Shown here one piece after another: positions 1-5,304 of a DNA stretch of 5,448 nt (its first letter is position 1; the number at the start of each line of letters is the position of its first letter). Origin of the DNA: Bacteroidota bacterium (GTDB lineage Bacteria; Bacteroidota; Ignavibacteria; Kryptoniales; JAKASW01); contig JAJYJD010000254.1 of assembly GCA_021789755.1 (NCBI GenBank), forward strand, positions 1 through 5,448. Direction: 5' to 3'. Under the pieces are notes generated by a model, which saw only the letters and a program-made list of their open reading frames with translations, was not told the DNA's origin and searched no databases. The translations under genes and the position numbers were made by a program.

Positions 1-341
1 CTCGACGCTTTTCATCGTGCTTGCACAATCACGGGCGCTACGATGCCCTAACATAGAAAGGCGATCACAAAAAAGCAACTGAAACGGCCGGTAGCTCAGT
101 TTGGATCTAAATGCATTAGCGGCCTTGTCGTCAGACTCCGTCGAGTCTGACCGACTCGATGAGCGGCATCCCGTATATCCTTTTGTAATATTAATGTACG
201 TGAGACGTTAAGGCGTAAAGAAGGAAATATATAATTCCCATGGAAGGGCTGCATGCCAGAGACGCCATGAAAGACGCGCTGTTGCATTTAGACGCAGGTT
301 TGAACGGCATTGCGTCCGGGTTGCATATCCATGGGAGAATG
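1..341. other. Gene-free stretch at the left edge, downstream of the LacI remnant
   Basis: No convincing coding region is seen on either strand. Short open frames here lack ribosome binding sites and recognisable protein patterns. On the minus strand the stretch follows the broken LacI-family gene and may hold further unrecognisable remnants of it. Structures that can be seen are a strong hairpin at 127-155, an imperfect inverted repeat around two CCATGG sites (234-244 against 328-340), and three copies of AGACGC at 260, 272 and 290. The region looks like decaying intergenic DNA. Confidence 0.6.
127..155. repeat. Perfect-arm inverted repeat / 12-bp hairpin
   Basis: The arms TCAGACTC (131-138) and GAGTCTGA (143-150) are exact reverse complements around a 4-base loop, CGTC. 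The stem extends by GTCG (127-130) pairing with CGAC (152-155) across one bulged C at 151, giving 12 base pairs. Neither side carries a T-run, so it is not a standard Rho-independent terminator on either strand. It could be a protein-binding palindrome, a structural RNA element or a mobile-element remnant. The pairing is directly visible; the role is unknown. Confidence 0.7.
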
Positions 342-621
342 TCATTTCACTTTGCGTCTCGCATAGTCATCGACGATCCTGTACAAGCTGTTGAAGAATG
401 TGTTCTTTATATCCGGCATCACGATACCCAGCGTGTATGTCTTCCTCTCAACGAGAGAGCGGGCGACATGGCTCGGCTGATATCCGAGCATTTCCATAAC
501 CCGCCTGACATTTCGGATTGCCGCGGCACTGACCGTCTCCGGTTTATTCATATCACGCGGGCGCAGCACTCGAACAAAAACCGGGCTTGAGCGACTTGCC
601 CAGAAGATCCTGACGATCCAT
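342..621 (-). pseudogene. LacI-family transcriptional regulator, broken remnant
   Basis: The frame ending at 342 carries the end of a LacI DNA-binding region (NKPETVSAAAIRNV), the hinge (LGYQPSHVARSLVERKT) and the first strand and helix of the periplasmic-binding-protein-like effector domain (YTLGIVMPDIKNTFF...). It stops after YARRKVK, about 50 residues past the hinge, whereas LacI regulators are usually about 330-350 residues. The helix-turn-helix that should come first is not readable in this frame. An ATG at 619-621, preceded by AGGGA, lies 73 nt (24 codons plus one base) upstream of the NKPETVS segment. That is the expected length of a LacI helix-turn-helix, but in a shifted frame that runs into TGA. 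It therefore appears to have at least one frameshift and a large C-terminal loss. The effector and regulated genes cannot be told. A short functional product is unlikely, because both the DNA-binding helices and the ligand-binding domain are missing. Confidence 0.85.
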
Positions 622-635
622 TTACACTTTTCCCT

Positions 636-665
636 GGCCCGTTTGACTGAATAATGAAAGGGGCC
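636..665 (-). terminator. Hairpin just after the small membrane protein gene, possible transcript end
   Basis: GGCCCGTTT (636-644) pairs with AAAGGGGCC (657-665) with a single G-G mismatch and a 12-base loop. It begins 4 nt beyond the stop of the 51-residue membrane protein, where an operon end is expected. On the minus strand it is not followed by a T-run, so it would be a weak or Rho-dependent end, or an RNA-stabilising hairpin. On the plus strand the following TTTCTATTT fits a terminator better, but no plus-strand gene is visible to need one. Confidence 0.4.
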
Positions 666-668
666 TTT

Positions 669-824
669 CTATTTCCGCGCTCTCCGCGGAAGGAGCCCTA
701 AAAGGAGAAGTGCGACCGCAAATATGATTCCGCCCAGAAGAAACCGGATCACCTTGAATAGAAGCAGGAATGCCAGCAGCACACATATTCCGACGAATAC
801 TAATCTCGCTGCAGCGTTTCTCAT
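669..824 (-). CDS. Small two-helix membrane protein, 51 aa
   Basis: An ATG at 822-824 opens a 51-residue frame ending at TAG 669-671. The protein has a short basic start (MRNAAAR), a hydrophobic stretch at about residues 8-23, a basic hinge (KVIR, 24-27), a second hydrophobic stretch at about 28-45, and a very basic tail (PRRARK). This predicts a helical hairpin in the inner membrane with both ends and possibly the hinge attracted to the cytoplasmic side. Its start overlaps the stop of the upstream lipoprotein gene as ATGA, and a GGGGG run sits about 5 bases before the ATG, so translation is probably coupled. No family is recognised. Confidence that it is real comes from the overlap, the regular hydrophobic pattern and the hairpin that follows. 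It could function with the lipoprotein, but this is inferred only from linkage. Confidence 0.65.
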   Translation of the reverse strand: MRNAAARLVFVGICVLLAFLLLFKVIRFLLGGIIFAVALLLLGLLPRRARK

Positions 825-1267
825 TTAAGCCCCCGCACATGCGAAGCCATTGTCAGTGCAGTTGTCCTTTTCCACATCCGATAGTCTCTCGTGACAATGA
901 ACTTGATCACATAGTCCTCCTGTGCAGGCGTCTGTTGAATTGTCGGCCATGGCTCAACGGATGTAAGCTCAACGTGGTAGCCGCATAACAACGTGTCTAC
1001 GGCCTGGTTGTAAATGCTGAGAGCGAATGGGACTTCCGAAAGCTTGCACGAAACCCTCGCGCTTCCAGCCATGAAGCACATCAGGCCGACCGGACACCTC
1101 GAATCCTCCACCGACTCGACGGAAAGCACATCCCATCCGTCTTCCAACGTAATCTGCTGACCAACCTTCATCGAGAACTCTTGTCCGAGTTTGGCACTCA
1201 ACGGTCCGGATGAAGATTTGCAGCCTAACAAAAGAATGGCGGCAAGAAGCAGAATCCAAGTTCTCAT
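821..1267 (-). CDS. Putative lipoprotein with EDSRCP-x-C-AG motif, 148 aa
   Basis: The ATG at 1265-1267 is chosen over longer in-frame starts because GGAGGTGG lies just upstream and because the protein then begins with a textbook lipoprotein signal: MRTW, a hydrophobic core, and the lipobox L13-L14-G15-C16, with cleavage before C16. The mature part carries EDSRCPVGLMCFMAG at 54-68, followed by C74 and C95. The pattern V-E-D-S-R-C-P...C...AG...V resembles one I recall from small, uncharacterised secreted or lipid-anchored bacterial proteins, where the usual version reads C-x-W-A-G; here W is replaced by M. C58 and C64 could form a disulfide. LTSVEPWPT and EDYVIKFIVTR near the end also fit this group. 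The last 20 or so residues (from about 129) are extra compared with where such proteins tend to stop, and run into the next gene by ATGA. It is probably anchored to the outer or cytoplasmic membrane; function unknown. Confidence 0.82.
   Translation of the reverse strand: MRTWILLLAAILLLGCKSSSGPLSAKLGQEFSMKVGQQITLEDGWDVLSVESVEDSRCPVGLMCFMAGSARVSCKLSEVPFALSIYNQAVDTLLCGYHVELTSVEPWPTIQQTPAQEDYVIKFIVTRDYRMWKRTTALTMASHVRGLK
1255..1267 (-). promoter_or_regulatory. Strong ribosome binding site that sets the lipoprotein start
   Basis: On the minus strand GGAGGTGGAAT directly precedes the ATG at 1265-1267 (bases about 1268-1278 hold the site). The GGAGG core lies 6 bases before the ATG. The longer in-frame start near 1318 would add a non-signal leader ahead of the signal peptide and lacks such a site, so the shorter start is preferred. 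Confidence 0.6.
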
Positions 1268-1360
1268 ATTCCACCTCCGGATTTCTCTCAAAGAGCCCTC
1301 AAACCGCTCACGACTCACCTAGAAGGTAGCGTGAATGAACTGAAGACACAATCTTACCGT
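1268..1360 (-). other. 93-bp gap between the GMC oxidoreductase and lipoprotein genes
   Basis: The gap has no clear -10/-35 pair and no T-tailed terminator. A modest interrupted stem is visible at 1336-1363: TGAAC with GTTCA outside and AAGA with TCTT inside, overlapping the GMC stop codon. The lipoprotein and small membrane gene may therefore be read through from the four-gene block, or may have a promoter not recognisable by eye. Confidence 0.4.
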
Positions 1361-2647
1361 TCATGCGTTCGCGATCAGCAGCTTGCTCACTCTTTTTGCC
1401 AGGGCCATAATCGTAAGTATCGGCGGATTACCGAGCGACTCAGGGAAAAGTGTTGCATCGGCGACATACAGATTTTCCGGCAGGGACGGGTTATGAAGCG
1501 TTGCCGACTCCTTCTCCGTCAGCGGGAGCATTCCGCCCGGATGACCTGCGTTCAGAGTCCCGAGAAATATCTCATCGTCCTTCCTTCCGACTCTACGGAA
1601 GATTTCTCTGGTGAGCGAAACGCCCTCATCCAGCAGCGCAGTGTCGGCTTCTGTAAGAGATTTCCTTATTCTTCTCCCCTCGACTCCGCCGTTCGGCGAG
1701 TCTGCCAGTTTAATCATGAGGCTGTAAATGTTTCCTGCCGGATAGCTCCAATTCCTGTTGAAGAAGAAGCTGAGGAAATCGAAATAGGGAGCGATCATGA
1801 AGCGTTCCCGCTGGACGATGAACGGCATCGGGATCTCCTTGTCCTGTCCCGCCCCGTCCCATCTGGCGGCAACACACAGGACAGGATCGACGAACAGCCT
1901 TTTCTCGCATTCGATGCCGGATCCACGCAGTATTGCCGGTGTGCCGAAACCACCGGCCGCCAGCACGACGAGATCGGCCGGGTGAAAACCGCGATGCCTG
2001 CCGCCCGAGACCTCGACACCGAGAACTTCACCGTCGTTTATAACCACCCTTTTGACCCTGCACCCCTGAAGCGATTCGGCCCCGCGCCGTACTGCCAGTT
2101 CAAGGAACTCACGCGTATCCCACTTGGCTCCACGCCTGCATCCGAAGATGCACCTTCCGCAGGCCGCACAGCGGTTCCGGTATGCCATCTTCGGCGACGC
2201 AACCGGATTCAACCCCATTTCCTCGCAAACCTGAAATACGCGACGTGTATTTTCATGCCAGTGTTTTTGGTGATCGTAGGAAATCGGAATTTCACGTGAG
2301 AGCTCATCGAAATCTTCATCGAGATTTACACCGATGGCCTTCAGTTCCCGATCCTGGCGAAGTGCATTCGCAGTGCATATCGTCGTCGTGCCGCCTGTCC
2401 CCACTCCGTTCACCATCACCATCCGGGAGTCGGCTTTCCTGATTCTCATCGCCGGGAAGAGAACATTGATCATGCTTTCATCGAAAAGCAAACCCAGATT
2501 CTTCAGCTTTTCGACGAGCAACAGATCCACGGTGAAGGGACGGAAGGATTTCCCTTCTTCCATAACGGTCACCTGGAATTTCCCCTGGAGTTCCTTAGCG
2601 ACGGTTGCCCCGCCGGCGCCGCTTCCCACGACGACAGCTTTCTTCAC
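1361..2647 (-). CDS. GMC-type FAD-dependent oxidoreductase with four-cysteine insert, 428 aa
   Basis: It probably oxidises an alcohol, or otherwise exchanges hydride with an unknown substrate, using FAD. From the GTG start at 2645-2647, residues 4-13 form the dinucleotide-binding strand and loop (GSGAGG at 8-13), with an acidic end of strand 2 (MEEG). VNGVGTGGTTTICTANA (80-96) fits the GMC N-terminal signature. C160-AA-C163-GR-C166-IFG-C170 is a ferredoxin-like CxxCxxCx3C group, suggesting an Fe-S cluster or metal site. VVLAAGGFGTPAIL (228-240) is the second FAD-contact segment. Near the end, GHPGG (368-372) gives the conserved catalytic His (H369), and the segment from NLYVADATLFP to GNPPILTIMALA is the classical GMC C-terminal pattern. 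The partner His/Asn position is N407. The protein is shorter than typical GMC enzymes (about 500-600). GTG is preferred because the Rossmann strand starts at once, AGG precedes it, and it overlaps the upstream stop as GTGA. An ATG 13 codons earlier is an alternative. No signal peptide is seen, so it is probably cytoplasmic. Confidence 0.92.
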   Translation of the reverse strand: MKKAVVVGSGAGGATVAKELQGKFQVTVMEEGKSFRPFTVDLLLVEKLKNLGLLFDESMINVLFPAMRIRKADSRMVMVNGVGTGGTTTICTANALRQDRELKAIGVNLDEDFDELSREIPISYDHQKHWHENTRRVFQVCEEMGLNPVASPKMAYRNRCAACGRCIFGCRRGAKWDTREFLELAVRRGAESLQGCRVKRVVINDGEVLGVEVSGGRHRGFHPADLVVLAAGGFGTPAILRGSGIECEKRLFVDPVLCVAARWDGAGQDKEIPMPFIVQRERFMIAPYFDFLSFFFNRNWSYPAGNIYSLMIKLADSPNGGVEGRRIRKSLTEADTALLDEGVSLTREIFRRVGRKDDEIFLGTLNAGHPGGMLPLTEKESATLHNPSLPENLYVADATLFPESLGNPPILTIMALAKRVSKLLIANA

Positions 2648-3189
2648 GTCGACCTGACCCCGAACGACAGACGGGCTCGGCAGCATTCGCCGCCTTCCGT
2701 CAGCCGCTGTTGAAAGCTGAGACGTCCTCCGCCGGAAATTCCCTGCAGCAATCCTGCGTCCAGAGAAGAGATGACGCCGCATACTGCCGGCGAATAGAAC
2801 GAGCTGAAGAAACATCTGCTGATCACGACCTCCCCCTGCGTGCTGCTCCTGAAGTCGATTGCGACTATGCGGTATACGAGCCGCGCAAGGCGCATTGCAT
2901 CTTTTATACTTCGCACACCGAACTCTTCTCTCAACCCTTGTCCGAGGTGGTAAGCGTTCTGATACAACTTGTGTTTGACTTCAATCTCCGTCCTTTTTCG
3001 GATCGCTTCTTCGGCATTCTCCTTAGTGAACAAAGCGTATTGCTTCAGGCATTCTTCAAACGTGAGTCTGCCGAGAGACGGCATGTCAGTGCCGAATGCA
3101 TCCGCCGTTTCAGCGAATAGTCTCCCGAGCTTTTTCTTCTTCGCGAACTCCGGGATGTAAATTCCGGCGAGACTCAGGAGGAGATGCAA
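2644..3189 (-). CDS. Small protein resembling the ATC hydrolase / V4R-like group, 181 aa
   Basis: The C-terminal half carries a pattern seen in the L-2-amino-thiazoline-4-carboxylate hydrolase family: ISRCFFSSFYSPAVC (123-137), a central acidic position (D144), RLSFQQRLTEGGECC (156-170), then a short final strand. Similar Cys-rich endings (G-x-x-C-C/E-F) occur in V4R small-molecule-binding domains. C126, C137, C169 and C170 are the candidate metal or ligand residues. The N-terminal half is helical and charged (FAKKKKLGRLF at 15-25, KENAEEAIRKR at 56-66). Most members of this family have no proven hydrolase activity, so the name is by resemblance only. The frame has no ATG near its beginning. 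TTG at 3187-3189 is chosen because AGGAGA lies 8 bases before it; this overlaps the upstream gene by 16 bp. CTG at 3175-3177 is an alternative. The stop overlaps the GMC start as GTGA, tying it to that enzyme. Confidence 0.8.
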   Translation of the reverse strand: MHLLLSLAGIYIPEFAKKKKLGRLFAETADAFGTDMPSLGRLTFEECLKQYALFTKENAEEAIRKRTEIEVKHKLYQNAYHLGQGLREEFGVRSIKDAMRLARLVYRIVAIDFRSSTQGEVVISRCFFSSFYSPAVCGVISSLDAGLLQGISGGGRLSFQQRLTEGGECCRARLSFGVRST

Positions 3190-3590
3190 TTCGGGTCTCT
3201 CCTCATCTTTAAATAGAAGCCTAGCGCGAGAAAGCCGATAAACGCATCGACGATGAAGTTTGTGATATAAATGAGGCACCCCGTCTGAAACAGGAACAGA
3301 GCGAGAGCCAAGACGGACGAAGCAAATTTCGCGTGAGTTAATAACAGAGGGAAATGAATCTTCTCGGGAAAACGGTACATCATAAAAGCCAACACGGTGA
3401 CGACGTACATATATCCTGCGGCGAGAACGAGATAGAAGTTGAAGCCGGTGAGCGGCGAATCCGGCATCCCAAACGGAGAAGAGATCGTGTTGAAAAATGT
3501 GATGACTCCGTCGGGAAGTGTCATAAACAGGATTCCCACCGCGGCGAAAATGACTGCAAGCGCGAGGCTCGCAACTCTGTAAAAGCTCAT
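3174..3590 (-). CDS. Four-helix integral membrane protein, 138 aa
   Basis: Four hydrophobic segments are visible: about residues 6-27 (VASLALAVIFAAVGILFM), 50-72 (FNFYLVLAAGYMYVVTVLAFMMY), 83-105 (LLTHAKFASSVLALALFLFQ) and 107-128 (LIYITNFIVDAFIGFLALGFYL). A loop with Pro/Gly/Ser (SSPFGMPDSP) follows helix 1, a charged loop (RFPEKIHF) lies between helices 2 and 3, and the tail is basic (KMRRD). This predicts an inner-membrane protein. No transporter or enzyme family is recognised. Its ATG at 3588-3590 overlaps the stop of the radical SAM gene as ATGA, and GGGGGA lies 6 bases upstream. Its own end overlaps the start of the next gene. It could anchor the pathway at the membrane or carry its product, which is inferred from context only. 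Confidence 0.9.
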   Translation of the reverse strand: MSFYRVASLALAVIFAAVGILFMTLPDGVITFFNTISSPFGMPDSPLTGFNFYLVLAAGYMYVVTVLAFMMYRFPEKIHFPLLLTHAKFASSVLALALFLFQTGCLIYITNFIVDAFIGFLALGFYLKMRRDPNCISS

Positions 3591-4852
3591 ACCGATTCCC
3601 CCATGCTTCGTTGAATGATTTTGCCTTGCATGCCAGGCGTGCGAATTCCACCGCGATAATAAAGCTTGAAAAAGGCGGACAACTCACCGAAGTTCACGTC
3701 ATCCATCATTTTCAGCGAAGTCTCTCTGTCAAAAATCTTCCGACCGTCGGAGTGCTTCTGAAGGACGCGGTAGTTCCTGTTGATGAAGCATTTCGAGTCG
3801 GAAGGAAAGCGCTCGCTCATTTCGGCAAAAATCCCGGATATATCCCTGTCGTGCACGTTTCCAAAGCTCATCGGCGTGAAGACGCACGGACTGACTTCGC
3901 CGAAAGCGTCCACATAAACCATCTTGTGGCCCGCATTGCATCCGAAACATTCTTTCCCCTCGAAGTGGCCGAGGTAATTCACCGTCATAATTCCCTCAGA
4001 GTTGTATCGGTCCTGCAGCCGAACCAGTTTAAGGCGATCTTCTTCATTTATAACGAGCCGGTCATCCCAGAATTCTTCCAAAGAAGGTTTCACTTCGCTC
4101 AGCCACGCTTCATGTACGCCGAGGCTCTGAAGGAAATGCAGGAATTGTTCGGTCTGATCAGTTCGAATCATCTCCGGCGTCAGTACCGCCGAGACGCCGA
4201 CGTCAATCCCTCCGAGGCTCTTGAAAATGTTGAGAGCTTTCAGCGCTCCCCGGAAAGCTCCCTTGTATCTTCTCCTCGCGTCGTGAGTCTCCTCGTCCCA
4301 ATGATCGAGGCTGACTGAGACGGAAAAAAGCCCCGCGCTCTTTAAATCAACCGCCATCCGCGGTGTAAGAGTGCATCCCGTCGTGAAGAGCTTGACTGCA
4401 CATTCTGCCGAGACGCTCTCGACAATTTTCGGCAGGTCGCGGTTGAGAAGCGGCTCTCCGCCGGTAAGGCCGAGCCATACGACGCCCATCTCCTTCAAGC
4501 GCCGTGCGACACCGATAATTGTTTCCGTATCCATCACACGGCCCTGCCGGTTCTTGTTGTAACAGTAGTCGCAATCCTGCGGACAAGCGTTAGTCACTCC
4601 TATCTGGGCGTGTGATGGACCGGGCATCCTCACGATCAAATGCCGGTCGACAAAACGTGAATATGCCGCGCTGTTCAATGGAGGAAGGTGGGAGTGGACT
4701 ATCACATTCTTCCCTACTGTGCGCACCCGGAATTTGTTCATGTATGAACACATGAATCTGGTAATCGACGGCTTGACAAATAACAATTGAGGGTTCGCCA
4801 GGAACGCTCTCGTCATCGACGGGATGTTCCTTATTGCGGACGCTGTATTCAT
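3587..4852 (-). CDS. Radical SAM enzyme with Twitch/SPASM-like C-terminus, 421 aa
   Basis: A radical S-adenosylmethionine enzyme, cutting SAM to a 5'-deoxyadenosyl radical to modify an unknown substrate. The SAM-cluster motif is C90-PQD-C94-DY-C97-Y (CxxxCxxC followed by an aromatic residue). GLTGGEPLLNRDL (128-140) is the SAM-binding GGEP motif, and LFTTGC and VSVSLDHWDEETHD (178-191) are later barrel strands. After the barrel, C302-FG-C305, then G318-EVSP-C323 (a GxxxxC arrangement), FGNV (330-333) and C355 fit a Twitch or reduced SPASM domain holding one auxiliary Fe-S cluster; the full seven-cysteine SPASM is not present. About 80 residues precede the barrel. ATG 4850-4852 is used because GGGAG lies 8 bases upstream and no longer frame is better. 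It is the first gene of the overlapping block and its stop overlaps the membrane gene by ATGA. Such enzymes act on peptides, cofactors or lipids; none of these is singled out here. Confidence 0.93.
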   Translation of the reverse strand: MNTASAIRNIPSMTRAFLANPQLLFVKPSITRFMCSYMNKFRVRTVGKNVIVHSHLPPLNSAAYSRFVDRHLIVRMPGPSHAQIGVTNACPQDCDYCYNKNRQGRVMDTETIIGVARRLKEMGVVWLGLTGGEPLLNRDLPKIVESVSAECAVKLFTTGCTLTPRMAVDLKSAGLFSVSVSLDHWDEETHDARRRYKGAFRGALKALNIFKSLGGIDVGVSAVLTPEMIRTDQTEQFLHFLQSLGVHEAWLSEVKPSLEEFWDDRLVINEEDRLKLVRLQDRYNSEGIMTVNYLGHFEGKECFGCNAGHKMVYVDAFGEVSPCVFTPMSFGNVHDRDISGIFAEMSERFPSDSKCFINRNYRVLQKHSDGRKIFDRETSLKMMDDVNFGELSAFFKLYYRGGIRTPGMQGKIIQRSMGESV

Positions 4853-5304
4853 AACTTGGTCTCCCTGTCATCCACTAACATTGAACTGCCGGTTCGTCGA
4901 TTGCATTTCGATTGCCTCCGGTCGAGGATTCTGGCGACAGCAGTCATTCAAAACTCAACTTCCATTCCGGCCGCGGGAAGTATCGCGAATTGGCGGACAT
5001 TGTCCACCGTCCGGTCAGATCGGTGATAGTCCCCGTCTGCCAACACGACTCCACGAAGGACCGACACCAGCGACAACAATAACGGACGAATAGAGAACAC
5101 GTAAATCTCGCTTTTTTAGCTCGGTCAAGAACAGCCTTTTTAAAACCTGACTCTTCTGATTACGATTCAGTTGTCGCGCGTGTTACGGAAAAAAAGCCAT
5201 GAGATTCAGATTCATCGATGCGGAACGACTGCCATCCAGCTTCGACTACAAATCGACGCTGAGACACCCGAAGATTAACGCCCCCGACACCGGGTTAGAC
5301 CGCA
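4853..5304. other. 450-bp intergenic region ahead of the radical SAM operon
   Basis: No convincing gene is seen. The upstream gene ends at 5305 and the radical SAM gene starts at 4852, both on the minus strand, so this should hold a terminator and the operon promoter. The most AT-rich part (5105-5150) contains two similar tracts, GCTTTTTTA near 5110 and GCCTTTTTA near 5134 on the plus strand. A minus-strand TTGACC (5123-5128) with TTTACG 17 bases downstream (5100-5105) is only a weak promoter candidate. A minus-strand run of seven Ts (about 5190-5197) follows no good stem. A 50-codon minus-strand frame with a GTG start (4948-5100) is present but poorly supported. Confidence 0.55.

Noticed and set aside
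96..287. Minus-strand frame containing QKDIRDAAHRVG, faintly like the start of a LacI helix-turn-helix
   Set aside because: The resemblance covers only a few residues, does not continue into VSxxTVSRV, and lies on the wrong side of the LacI remnant to be its own start.
240..590. Plus-strand open frame of 116 codons opposite the LacI remnant
   Set aside because: The minus strand carries a recognisable LacI sequence; the plus-strand product has no pattern and no ribosome binding site.
622..840. 72-codon minus-strand frame at the same place as the small membrane protein
   Set aside because: Another frame at 669-824 gives a clean two-helix membrane protein with an ATGA overlap. The 72-codon product has no such pattern.
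1331..2299. Long plus-strand open frame of 322 codons
   Set aside because: It lies opposite the GMC oxidoreductase gene, whose minus-strand reading has clear FAD, Cys-motif and C-terminal GMC signatures. The plus-strand product is Arg/Cys-rich, with no domain pattern.
3190..3687. Longer start for the ATC-hydrolase-like gene, beginning at 3687
   Set aside because: The added 166 residues would overlap the entire four-helix membrane gene and part of the radical SAM gene, and are Arg/Ser/His-rich without pattern. The gene is taken to start near 3189.
3611..4318. Plus-strand open frame of 235 codons
   Set aside because: It is the reverse shadow of the radical SAM gene, which has all expected motifs on the minus strand.
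5100..5128. Minus-strand promoter candidate TTGACC-17-TTTACG for the radical SAM operon
   Set aside because: The -35 is good but the -10 matches the consensus at only three of six bases, so it is not listed as a feature.
5275..5300. Short GC stem CCCG-ACAC-CGGG after the DUF3795-like stop as a terminator
   Set aside because: Only four pairs and no T-run follow it on the minus strand.
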